Of a stretch of 58,463 nucleotides of DNA, positions 50,840-58,463 are shown in pieces. The DNA is from Atopobiaceae bacterium. Its GTDB lineage: Bacteria > Actinomycetota > Coriobacteriia > Coriobacteriales > Atopobiaceae. Numbering within the stretch: the stretch's first letter is position 1; the number at the start of each line of letters is the position of its first letter. The position numbers and the translations under genes were made by a program. Under the pieces are notes generated by a model. It had not been told where the DNA came from and made no database searches. It saw only the letters and a program-made list of their open reading frames with translations. The stretch is from NCBI GenBank assembly GCA_017510785.1, contig JAFWMH010000011.1, forward strand, positions 1 through 58,463. The letters run 5' to 3'.

Positions 50840-53800
50840 CTACCGCGCAAGGAAAGCGCCCGCCGTAGTGCCAGGAGCTTTAGCACCCTTGGGCACGAGA
50901 ACAATCTCGATTGCCTCGAGACGCTTGCTATAGCCTGCCGTACCCGCTGAAGCGCCATTCCTGGCCCAGCCAAGCCAGCCGAACGTCTGCGCGTGAACGC
51001 GATAATACACGTCGTACTTCTTGGCCATTGCACCCGTAAGACGAATTTCGATGGCCTCAAGACGCTTGGATTCGCCCAGGGTGCCGCTCAGGGCGCCTTC
51101 GTTCTTCCAGTTCTGCCAACCATACGTCTGCACGTGAGTCCGATACTGGATGGACCCCGTCACGGGCTTGCTTCCCAGCTGGATTTCGATGGCTTCAAGC
51201 CGCTTGGACTCGCCCATGGTTCCCGAGGTCGCGCCATTCTTCTTCCACGACGTTTCCCAGCCGTAGGTTTGACGATGCACCCTGTAGTTCACGGAAGGGG
51301 CCACAATCTTAAATGTTTTCTTGCGCGTCCCGGTGTAGTTTCCTTTCCCCTTCACCGTAACAGTCGCAGTGCCGGCCTTCGTATTGTTCGCATAGGAAAG
51401 CGTGTAGTCACTACCCAACTTGAGCGTTTTGCCCCCAAGCTTTACGGTAGGCTTCGGCGTCACTGCCTTGCCCGTGTAGGGCTGGTTTGCAATGCTGCCA
51501 ACGTTCGCCTTCGCGATGCTCGCGGGTGCGATCTTAAAATTGACCTTTTTCGAACCCGTATAGTTGCCCTTGCCCGTCACCGTGGCCGTCGCCGCGCCCG
51601 CCTTCACGTTGTTGCCGTACGAAACCGTATAGTCCGTGCCCGCCTTGAGGGTTTTGTCACCGAGCCTCACCGCAACGCCCGGCTTCTTGGCGCTGCCGTC
51701 GTAGGTGTAGCTCGCACTCGCCAGCGTGACGCTCGCCTTCGCGATGCTTGCGGGCACGATCTTGAAGCTGGCCGCCGTCGAGCCCGTATAGTTGCCCTTG
51801 CCCGTCACCGTGGCCGTCGCAGTGCCCGCCTTCACGTTGTTGCCGTACGAAACCACGTAGTCCGTGCCCGCCTTGAGGGTTTTATCACCGAGGGTTTTGT
51901 CACCGAGCCTCACCGCAACGCCCGGCTTCTTGGCGCTGCCGTCGTAGGTGTAGCTCGCACTCGAAAGCGTGACGCTCGCCTTCGCGATGCTCGCGGGCGC
52001 AATCTTGAAGCTGGCTGTTTTCGTGCCGGCGAAATTGCCCTTGCCCACAACGGTCACGCTCGCCGTACCAACATTCACGTTATTCGAATACGTCGCGGTG
52101 TAGTCTGTTGCTGGGACAGTGAGCGAACCCGCCTTCACAACGGGCGAAGGCTTGAGCGCCGAACCCGTATAGGTGCACGACGTCGAAATGGAAACCGAGC
52201 TGATGTCGGCGGGCAAGATTTTCCACTCGAGCTCTTTGGGCGTGTTCGTACCGTCATCCCACACGAAGTACGTGGAGTTGGTGAGTATTGCCGTTGCTCG
52301 ATACGTGCCAGGCTCCGCAGCCTCCGTCACGCCCGAAAGCGTGTATGCATCCCCGAACACGGCACTCGCTTCCTGCAATTCGCTGTGCGCACGTGCATAG
52401 TCGTCCGCACGTACGATGCCCGCCTGCACCTCACCGTTGTAGATAAGCCCAGTCTTTGCGGTTGATGCAAAGAGATCTTCCAGATTGACCATATAGAGAA
52501 CGGGCCCAAATATATGAGGAACAGTAATTGTGTCGGTGAAGTTTCCCTTGCCCGTTAACGTAAGTTGCAGAGTCTCCCTTTCATCAAATCCGACCGACAG
52601 CGTGTAATCGGTATTCTCCACAAGCGCGTGTTCCCCATCTCTACCCTGAAACGTCAACGTCACAGGAGGGGGCACAAGCGTCTTATAAGCTTCCTCCCAA
52701 TCGCTTGCCGGTATGTCACTCAATAGAACCCAATAGAACTCATCGACCGATCGCGGTTGGATAATAAACTCCTCACTTGCGGAGCCCGCATAATTGCCCT
52801 TCCCCGTCGCGGTTACAACGGCAGTGCCGGCATTCACGTTGTTGGCATAAACAAGCGTGTAGTCCGTCCCCTCCACGAGCGTCTTCCCCCCGTGTACAAC
52901 AGTCGGCTTTGGCTCCATTGCCCCGCCGTCGTACACGAGATTCTCTGCGTCGTCGCCAAACGTCACGTCTCCTGCCACCAGCTCCGCCGGGTTTATGGAA
53001 AACTCAATCGTCTTGCTTCCCGCATAGCAGCCCTTGCCCGTAACGGTAACGGTGGCGGTGCCGACGGTCTCGTTGTTGGCGAAGGTAAGTGTGTAATCGG
53101 TTCCCTCCGAAAGCGCGACGGACGTGTTCTCCGCATCGAGCTGCGTGTGCGAAAGCGCGACGGTGGGCGTGCATTCAGAGCCGTTGTAAATGCACTCCGC
53201 AGGGGTGAGCTCCGCGGCGATACGGTTGGACGCGACGTCGAGCGGCACAATGCTAAAGGTCTTCGTCACCTGGCCCGTATAATTATTGATGCCCGTCACC
53301 GTTACCGTGGCCGTGCCCACGCCAACGTTGTTCTGCGCGTCAAGCGCCGCGTCGTAGTCCTCGCCTGCCACCAGCACATTGCCGTTCACCCCAACGAGCT
53401 CCACGTCGGGACACAGCGGCCGCGCGTCGTACGTGAACTCGTCTTCGACCAGGCTCACCATGTTTTCCGTAAGTTCGGCCGGCGCGATAACGAACGGTAG
53501 CTCCTGCTCGAATTTGTCTGCGAAGGACCCGATGCCCCGCACGGTAACCGTTGCCGTCCCCGCGTTCACGTTGTTGGCATAGACCACCTCGAAGTCCTCG
53601 TCGCGAACCAGCTCGGTGGTTTGGCCTTTCTTGCGCTGCATTGCCAGCACTTCAGGCTCATGCGCTTCACCGTTATAGACAAGTTCGTCCGAGGCGTACG
53701 CAACCTGCAGGCACACGACGCCGTCATCGCCTAAGTCAACGAGCGCTTGTGTACCCCTCGCAAGCGAAACCGACTCGTACGCATCCGCTTCGCCATGGCC

Positions 53801-56758
53801 ATACACGCGGTCCCAACCCGCATCGCCAAGATCGTGCGCGGCGGCATAAAGAACGCTAATGGCGTCTGTCGCTCTGAGGTCGGGCCGAGTTGCGAACTCC
53901 AACGCAAGAACGCCCGACACGTGTGGCGCCGCCATTGAGGTGCCGCTCTTGTTCGCATAGTCGCCGTTGAGCGAGGTGCTCAAAATCGTTGTGCCCGGAG
54001 CCGAAATGTTCTTGCCTTCGGTAGTGTGCGTGCCGCCTTGACCTTCGCAGTTGTAGTTCGAGCTGGAACTCCTCTCGACGCGATACGAGCCCGATGCGTC
54101 ATTTCCCCCGTTCGTCGCGGTTTGGCCCCTGAGGTTTATTACCGCTACCGCCGACGCAGCGTCACTCGGCCAATTTATGTAGGGGACCGGCGAGCTCGAC
54201 GAAGAGTTGCTCGCGGCGCACACCACAGCAATGTTCGCAGCGCGAGCGTTGCGCATGGCCCGTACTACGGCGGAGTCTTCGAGCTCGCCGTATGCTTCCA
54301 CGTCCCACGCAATACCAACGCTCATGTTTATTACTTTTATGTTGTAGTCGTCTTTATGCTCTATCGCATAATTGATCGCTTTGCATAAGGCCGCGCTTGC
54401 TGCCGTGGAGCTGCCGTTTTTGTTGTAGCAAAACGCCTGAATGGGCACGATTCGGGCGTTGTAGGAGGTGCCCGCCACGCCAATCTCGTTGTTCGCTGTT
54501 GCGCCCACGATACCGGCCACGTGCGTTCCGTGATTCGCCATGCTGTTGCTCGAAGCAAGGTACGGGGCGACGTCGGATGTGGAGCTCCCGCACGTAGGGT
54601 TCCACCATGTTTCGTCTTTGTACACGTCATATGCGGCGTTGTAGGCTGAGCCTGCGATAAAGCTATCTGTGAGGTCGGGTTGATTGAGGTCGAAGCCGTT
54701 GTCGATAATGGCGACGCCAATGCCGCCCTCCACATCCGCGCAACGGGCCACTTGCCATGCCTCCGGCACCCGCATGCTTTCGAGACCCCACTGTTGCTTT
54801 GCAAGCGGGTCGTTCACGACGTCGGAGACATGGGTTGGGGTTGCTGCGACCGTGGCTTCGGGCGAGGTGGAGGTGGCGGATGCGGCGTCCTTCGCGGCTT
54901 CTTTCGCGACGGAGTCCTTCGCACCCGAGGCGTCCTTCGTGCGTTCGTCGTCGTTACGGCGATCGGCGTCGGCTGCGGCATCGGCCGCGGCGTCCTTCGT
55001 GCGTTCGGCATCATCACGGCGATCGACGTCGGCTGCTGCATCCTCGGCTGCGGCATCATCACGGCGATCGGCGTCGGCCGCGGCGTCGGCCGCGGCGTCG
55101 GCTGCTGCCCGCGTTTCGGTTTGATCGTCGGTTCGGTCGACGTCCGGAAGCTCGCTTTGGGCATCGTCGGTGGCTGGGATGTCGTGGGCTGGGGCGTCGC
55201 CGGCGTTGGCGTCGCCGGCGTTGGCGTCGCCGGCGGCGTGAGAATCGCCGGCTCGGGCGCCGCTGTGGGCTCGGGCATCGCCGTCCGCCGGGGCGTCACC
55301 TGTGGCCTGATCTCCCCCGGCACCTTGGCCATCGCCGTCGGCCGGGGCATCTCCACCAGCATCGACGTCTTGGCCTTCCTCGGCCTCATGCGCCTCAATC
55401 TGGACCTCACCCCGGTACGAACCGTCGGCCCCAACAGGTTCCTCGACCTGGCTGGCTTGTGTTCGCCCACCGTCGGACTCGCCGAGCAGGCCAGCGTTTA
55501 TCTGCTCCGCATCGAGCCCACCGAGATGGCCGGCGTTTACCCGCCCACCGTCGGCCTCCCCGAGCAGGCCGGCGTTTATCTGCTCCACGCCCGAATCGTC
55601 AAGCTGACTCAAGCCTGATTCCTGCGCTCCGTCGACGTCCGTTGCATGCGATGCTCTTTCGGACCCATCGGACTTGGTTGAACTCCCCGCTCGCACTCCC
55701 GTGCTGGACTTAGTCCCACGCGCACCGTCCTCGCTAAGCGTGGCCTTTTCGCCAGTACGCGTTCGAGGGGCATCCTTGCTTTCAAGATCCTCTGAAATGT
55801 AGTACAAGTAATCGGGCTGCGTCCCCAAAACAATCGGAGAGCACATCCCACGAATGGCGTTTATCCCGTCCTCCACACTCATGCCAGACTCAAGCGCAGC
55901 CGTCACCAAACCACATTCGACGTCCTCGGCTGCAACCGACTGCGTCGCAACGCCCGGTGTTTTTGCAAGCAACTTTTCGACCTCGGCTACAGTTGCAGAG
56001 GGATCTATGCTAATGAGTACTTCGCCCTCGACGTATTCGGCCCCCTCCGGCATCTCGAACTCAACAGCTTTTGGCGGAGCAACGGTGTTTGCGTCACGCA
56101 CGCGCTGGTCGTCCGCGGTGGCGTCGCTGGCATCGGGGTCGCCGCCGTCTTTGTTGCCGCTCACTTGGTCACCCGATCCGTGGTCGCCAGCACCGCTGCT
56201 GGCGACGTCACCGACACTAACATCACCAGTCCCGGACGCATTCGTACCATTGGCATCGGCACCTGCATTGGCCTTGTCACCATTATCCGCGTCGTCACCG
56301 CTCTGCACACCGTTGTTCGCGCCCGTACCACGCACATCGGCGCTAGGCAAATCGGCACCGGACGCAGCGGCGCTTTTGGATGCTGCGAGCTGTTCGTCTT
56401 TAGATTCAACTGAGGTGCCACGCTCTGCGTTCGCGCCGCTTTTGATTCTGTTTTTATCTATGACATCATGCGCATTCCGAGAGACCTGTGTGTCGTCATT
56501 TTCAGATAGCTTGACCTGCGCAGTTTTGACTGCTGCTGGCTTGGCTTGCATCGCCTCCCCCTGAACCGACTTTGCCTCTGCTGACTGCGGTTGTCCGGCC
56601 GCGGTTTCGATGGGGTTATCCGTTTCGGCGCTCGCAATAGTCCTCTCAGCCGACGCAATAATGCTTAGTCGAGCTGAAAAAGCCGCCATGGCAAGCGGTA
56701 ACACGACGGCGGCACAAACTAGGAACCAAGATTTGCGTACGTGCGTCAATTTATGCAT
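50840..56758 (-). CDS. Giant subtilisin-like surface protease with MBG-like and ChW repeats
   Basis: A 1972-residue protein from the ATG at 56758. After a signal anchor (residues 10-32) comes a long Asp/Ala-rich linker, an I9-like propeptide (about 245-330) and a second low-complexity linker of A-A-D-A-D-R-R-D-D repeats (about 540-630). The S8 catalytic domain (about 645-985) has Asp in A-I-I-D-N-G, His in N-H-G-T-H-V-A-G and Ser in S-G-T-S-M-A-A-P-H. Ten or so MBG-like repeats with D-Y-T-x-S-Y-x-N-N follow (about 1030-1830), then three ChW repeats (about 1830-1960). No LPXTG. It is probably exported, wall-associated by its C-terminal modules, and digests extracellular protein. Two adjacent MBG units are almost identical in DNA, suggesting recent tandem expansion. 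Confidence 0.92.
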   Translation of the reverse strand: MHKLTHVRKSWFLVCAAVVLPLAMAAFSARLSIIASAERTIASAETDNPIETAAGQPQSAEAKSVQGEAMQAKPAAVKTAQVKLSENDDTQVSRNAHDVIDKNRIKSGANAERGTSVESKDEQLAASKSAAASGADLPSADVRGTGANNGVQSGDDADNGDKANAGADANGTNASGTGDVSVGDVASSGAGDHGSGDQVSGNKDGGDPDASDATADDQRVRDANTVAPPKAVEFEMPEGAEYVEGEVLISIDPSATVAEVEKLLAKTPGVATQSVAAEDVECGLVTAALESGMSVEDGINAIRGMCSPIVLGTQPDYLYYISEDLESKDAPRTRTGEKATLSEDGARGTKSSTGVRAGSSTKSDGSERASHATDVDGAQESGLSQLDDSGVEQINAGLLGEADGGRVNAGHLGGLDAEQINAGLLGESDGGRTQASQVEEPVGADGSYRGEVQIEAHEAEEGQDVDAGGDAPADGDGQGAGGDQATGDAPADGDARAHSGARAGDSHAAGDANAGDANAGDAPAHDIPATDDAQSELPDVDRTDDQTETRAAADAAADAAADADRRDDAAAEDAAADVDRRDDAERTKDAAADAAADADRRNDDERTKDASGAKDSVAKEAAKDAASATSTSPEATVAATPTHVSDVVNDPLAKQQWGLESMRVPEAWQVARCADVEGGIGVAIIDNGFDLNQPDLTDSFIAGSAYNAAYDVYKDETWWNPTCGSSTSDVAPYLASSNSMANHGTHVAGIVGATANNEIGVAGTSYNARIVPIQAFCYNKNGSSTAASAALCKAINYAIEHKDDYNIKVINMSVGIAWDVEAYGELEDSAVVRAMRNARAANIAVVCAASNSSSSSPVPYINWPSDAASAVAVINLRGQTATNGGNDASGSYRVERSSSSNYNCEGQGGTHTTEGKNISAPGTTILSTSLNGDYANKSGTSMAAPHVSGVLALEFATRPDLRATDAISVLYAAAHDLGDAGWDRVYGHGEADAYESVSLARGTQALVDLGDDGVVCLQVAYASDELVYNGEAHEPEVLAMQRKKGQTTELVRDEDFEVVYANNVNAGTATVTVRGIGSFADKFEQELPFVIAPAELTENMVSLVEDEFTYDARPLCPDVELVGVNGNVLVAGEDYDAALDAQNNVGVGTATVTVTGINNYTGQVTKTFSIVPLDVASNRIAAELTPAECIYNGSECTPTVALSHTQLDAENTSVALSEGTDYTLTFANNETVGTATVTVTGKGCYAGSKTIEFSINPAELVAGDVTFGDDAENLVYDGGAMEPKPTVVHGGKTLVEGTDYTLVYANNVNAGTAVVTATGKGNYAGSASEEFIIQPRSVDEFYWVLLSDIPASDWEEAYKTLVPPPVTLTFQGRDGEHALVENTDYTLSVGFDERETLQLTLTGKGNFTDTITVPHIFGPVLYMVNLEDLFASTAKTGLIYNGEVQAGIVRADDYARAHSELQEASAVFGDAYTLSGVTEAAEPGTYRATAILTNSTYFVWDDGTNTPKELEWKILPADISSVSISTSCTYTGSALKPSPVVKAGSLTVPATDYTATYSNNVNVGTASVTVVGKGNFAGTKTASFKIAPASIAKASVTLSSASYTYDGSAKKPGVAVRLGDKTLGDKTLKAGTDYVVSYGNNVKAGTATATVTGKGNYTGSTAASFKIVPASIAKASVTLASASYTYDGSAKKPGVAVRLGDKTLKAGTDYTVSYGNNVKAGAATATVTGKGNYTGSKKVNFKIAPASIAKANVGSIANQPYTGKAVTPKPTVKLGGKTLKLGSDYTLSYANNTKAGTATVTVKGKGNYTGTRKKTFKIVAPSVNYRVHRQTYGWETSWKKNGATSGTMGESKRLEAIEIQLGSKPVTGSIQYRTHVQTYGWQNWKNEGALSGTLGESKRLEAIEIRLTGAMAKKYDVYYRVHAQTFGWLGWARNGASAGTAGYSKRLEAIEIVLVPKGAKAPGTTAGAFLAR

Positions 56759-56796
56759 GGGGGACACCAACTTTTAGCGAGGGAAGGTGAAATCTA

Positions 56797-56824
56797 ATAA
56801 TACAGACGTCCGACTAATTATGAA
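56797..56824 (-). promoter_or_regulatory. Promoter of the protease gene
   Basis: TTCATA (56819-56824), a 16-nt spacer and TATTAT (56797-56802) on the minus strand, in an AT-rich island 39 nt before the start codon. Confidence 0.5.
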
Positions 56825-56918
56825 GTTTCTTCTTGTAAAAAGCACGAGACTGTTTCGTCATTTTATCTCGTCAGGGCTAGGAGCCGCCGGATATTAACCT
56901 GCGCATCCTGCGTTCCCG

Positions 56919-56985
56919 CGGCCTTGCGGTCCCGCGGTCCCCCGGTCTTGTGTTCCCGCGGTCCCCCGGCCTTGCGGTCCCGCGA
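56919..56985. repeat. 24-bp GC-rich tandem repeats
   Basis: About three imperfect units of GCGGTCCCGCGGTCCCCCGG, with CTTG between them. Non-coding. Confidence 0.65.
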
Positions 56986-57024
56986 CCATGAGTTGCGAAG
57001 TGACGACAGACACGGACGAATGAG

Positions 57025-57106
57025 CCCTACAAACCGCCGAGGGGTCCGTTTTCGATGTTTTCGCTAGGTTTGTCGGATTCGGGGGACGCCCAATCCGACA
57101 AAGCTC
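57025..57106. repeat. CCCTACAAA palindromic element, truncated copy
   Basis: Left hairpin (CCCTACAAACCGCCG...TAGGTTTGTCGGATT) and junction are present; the right hairpin is cut after AATCCGACAAAGCTCGCGG. Confidence 0.75.
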
Positions 57107-57270
57107 GCGGATTGGCCCGATATGCTCCCCAAGCTGCTTCATAGTCGCATACGCATGACGCTCGCGACGCCACGCATGGCGTTCGCGACGCTAAGCGAGT
57201 CGGCGCCATGCGGAATCGCGACCTGCGTCGCGGGCGGGTTGTCGCCGGGGCCGGACCGAGGGAAAGTCGG

Positions 57271-57470
57271 ATGAAAATGCGACTTGTGCAACTGAAAGAT
57301 TTGCACAGGTCGATATTCCGTCCGATTCCGCCCCCGCGATTTGCACAGGTCGATATTCCATCCGATTTTTCCCCGAAAGGTGCACCGCGAGGACCATCCG
57401 AAGGATAATCCGGACGAAAAATCGACTTGTGCAACTGAAAGGCTTGCACAAGTCGATATTCCGTACGAAC
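57271..57470. repeat. TTGCACA-family cluster (five copies, two inverted)
   Basis: Inverted copy at about 57276-57292, direct copies at 57298 and 57338 (period 40), a second inverted/direct pair forming a palindrome at about 57422-57455 (CGACTTGTGCAA ... TTGCACAAGTCG). The direct copies share the GCCCCCGCGA spacer with the clusters at 2836 and 23401. Confidence 0.8.
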
Positions 57471-57674
57471 GCACAGCGGCGGTTTGCGGGGGCGATGGTC
57501 GTCCTCGCGAATGCCCGGTCCTCGCCTATTCCAAGCGACCGGCGGCATAGCGAGCGGCCACGCCCTCGCGCGGGCGGATTTCGCCGCCGCGAGGGGCCGA
57601 AGGTGCGCCCAGGAGACATCGTCGCGCCGCGGCGGCGGATTCCGAGAGCGTGACGGCACCGGAACATAAAAAAT

Positions 57675-57854
57675 AGTGGGCACGTAGTCTTAAACCTTTT
57701 GCAAAACCGCAGTTTGAGGGTGCGGAGACATAAGTTCTGCAACATCACGTGCCCACTGTGTATTTTAGCCAGTGGGCACGTGATGTTTCGACATTTATGC
57801 CACAAGCGTCGTGAGCTGGGCTTTTGCACGGACGTTCAAAACCACGTGCCCACT
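57675..57854. repeat. GTGGGCACGT double-hairpin element, copy 3
   Basis: 180 bp, AGTGGGCACGTAG to CACGTGCCCACTA, with central CACGTGCCCACTG-TGTATTTTAGC-CAGTGGGCACGTG. Reverse-complement orientation relative to copy 2: its right half matches the left half of copy 2 and vice versa. Confidence 0.88.
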
Positions 57855-57944
57855 ATTTTGGGCGCGGGGGAACTTGCGTGGGCCCCACGGGGTCGCGCAG
57901 CACGTCCGAAGTGGCTTGCCAACGGCCATGACGCTTCTTGAAAA

Positions 57945-58305
57945 GCATATTCGGCAGTTTCGCGAGGTTTCTAGAGCCAGGCACCCCAGGGTTGAACCCC
58001 CGGGATGGCGCCGAGCCCTACAAACCTCACCGGAGGACCCGTTTTCGGCGTTTTCGCGAGGTTTGTCGAATTCGGGGGACGTTCAATCCGACAAAGCTCG
58101 GCAAAGGACCCGATTTCCGCGTTTTTGCGAGCTTTGTAGGGTCGGACACCCCTGCCGGACCCGCATGACAGGGCCCGAGCCCTACAAACCTCGCCGGGGG
58201 ACCCGTTTTCCGCGTTTTCGCGAGGTTTGTCCGATTCGGAGGACGCCCAATCCGACAAAGCTCGCGGAAAGCCCCGATTTCGGCAGTTTCGCGAGGTTTG
58301 TAGGG
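57945..58305. repeat. CCCTACAAA palindromic elements, two complete copies plus a remnant
   Basis: Complete units at 58016-58141 and 58180-58305, with a right-hairpin remnant at about 57945-57972. Each unit has two hairpins (CAAACCTCGC ... GCGAGGTTTGT type) joined by a GGATT...AATCC palindrome. The two units share most of their sequence, suggesting tandem duplication. Confidence 0.82.
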
Positions 58306-58353
58306 CCGGGCGCCTCCTGCCAAGTAGCGTCCCGAAAAGTGGTGTAAGACCTC

Positions 58354-58377
58354 CCCCTCCCCCCATGGGGGGAGGGG
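58354..58377. repeat. Perfect 24-bp GC palindrome near the right edge
   Basis: CCCCTCCCCCCAT followed by its exact complement. It could be a terminator arm or part of a mobile-element end. No gene is visible in 58306-58463. Confidence 0.7.
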
Positions 58378-58463
58378 CGAACAAACGTACTGTATCCCGG
58401 GACAGTGCGTTGATTGGGTGAAGGGGTGGGCCACCGTCCTACAATCGTCGGTTGCGAAAAGTC

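Noticed and set aside
56759..56770. TTG start adding four residues to the protease
   Set aside because: No better RBS; the ATG at 56758 is preferred, though the RBS is weak for both.

Overview
The window looks like chromosome from a high-GC Gram-positive anaerobe, most likely an actinobacterium of class Coriobacteriia. This is an inference from four things: GC-rich codon use, very large secreted proteins built from MBG-like Ig repeats and ChW (hydrophobic-W) repeats, a Nif11-leader/NHLM peptide export system, and a streptomycin-type ribosomal operon with actinobacterial-looking S12, S7 and S10. No rRNA, tRNA or CRISPR array was found.

Layout. Positions 1-2586 hold the 5' part of a large secreted protein gene that runs off the left edge. 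Positions 2993-10621 are a minus-strand RiPP operon. In transcription order it encodes a radical SAM/SPASM maturase, a Nif11-leader precursor (A), a decayed precursor (B, lost start and in-frame TAA), a hairpin, a short NHLM secretion protein, a C39 peptidase/ABC transporter and a second NHLM ABC transporter. Positions 11018-15700 hold a DUF4143 ATPase, an IS21 transposase remnant and an AbiEi antitoxin next to a disrupted AbiEii toxin. Positions 15796-20733 encode a 1645-residue secreted protein. Positions 20946-22780 encode two intramembrane proteases (CPBP and PrsW). Positions 22800-24330 are a repeat-rich gene desert that ends in a tandem array of about 70-bp hairpins. Positions 24397-30296 carry an acyl-CoA synthetase with an XRE-cupin regulator, a dicarboxylate symporter and a CorA-type protein with an extra membrane domain. 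Positions 30433-33813 are the rpsL-rpsG-fusA-rpsJ operon, without tuf. Positions 34068-35741 are an IS110-type element. Then come a DUF2207 membrane protein, a small HNH-nuclease cluster, and two further single-gene RiPP precursors (C and D, 39976-41788) far from the maturase. Positions 41939-46669 hold two paralogous cell-surface proteins flanking a peptide-binding lipoprotein; one carries a G8 tract that puts its signal peptide out of frame. The right part holds a membrane protein, a flotillin and a 1972-residue subtilisin-like surface protease, followed by repeats.

Most notable system. Precursors A, C and D, and the broken B, share a Nif11 leader ending in an A-G-G cleavage site. Each also has a 66-77-residue core containing three C-x5-C loops of the form C-x3-[YW]-x-C, in a fixed order, the third being C-[WF]-x-[N]-Y-x-C. 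One maturase and one exporter set probably serve both local and remote precursors. The core pattern does not match any RiPP class that I can name with confidence.

Second theme. The intergenic space is filled with at least five dispersed repeat families, most of them palindromic. Three genes (radical SAM, PrsW, flotillin) are followed by degenerate copies, or echoes, of their own 3' ends. Together with a broken toxin, an IS21 remnant and a homopolymer frameshift, this suggests a repeat-rich genome undergoing active rearrangement.
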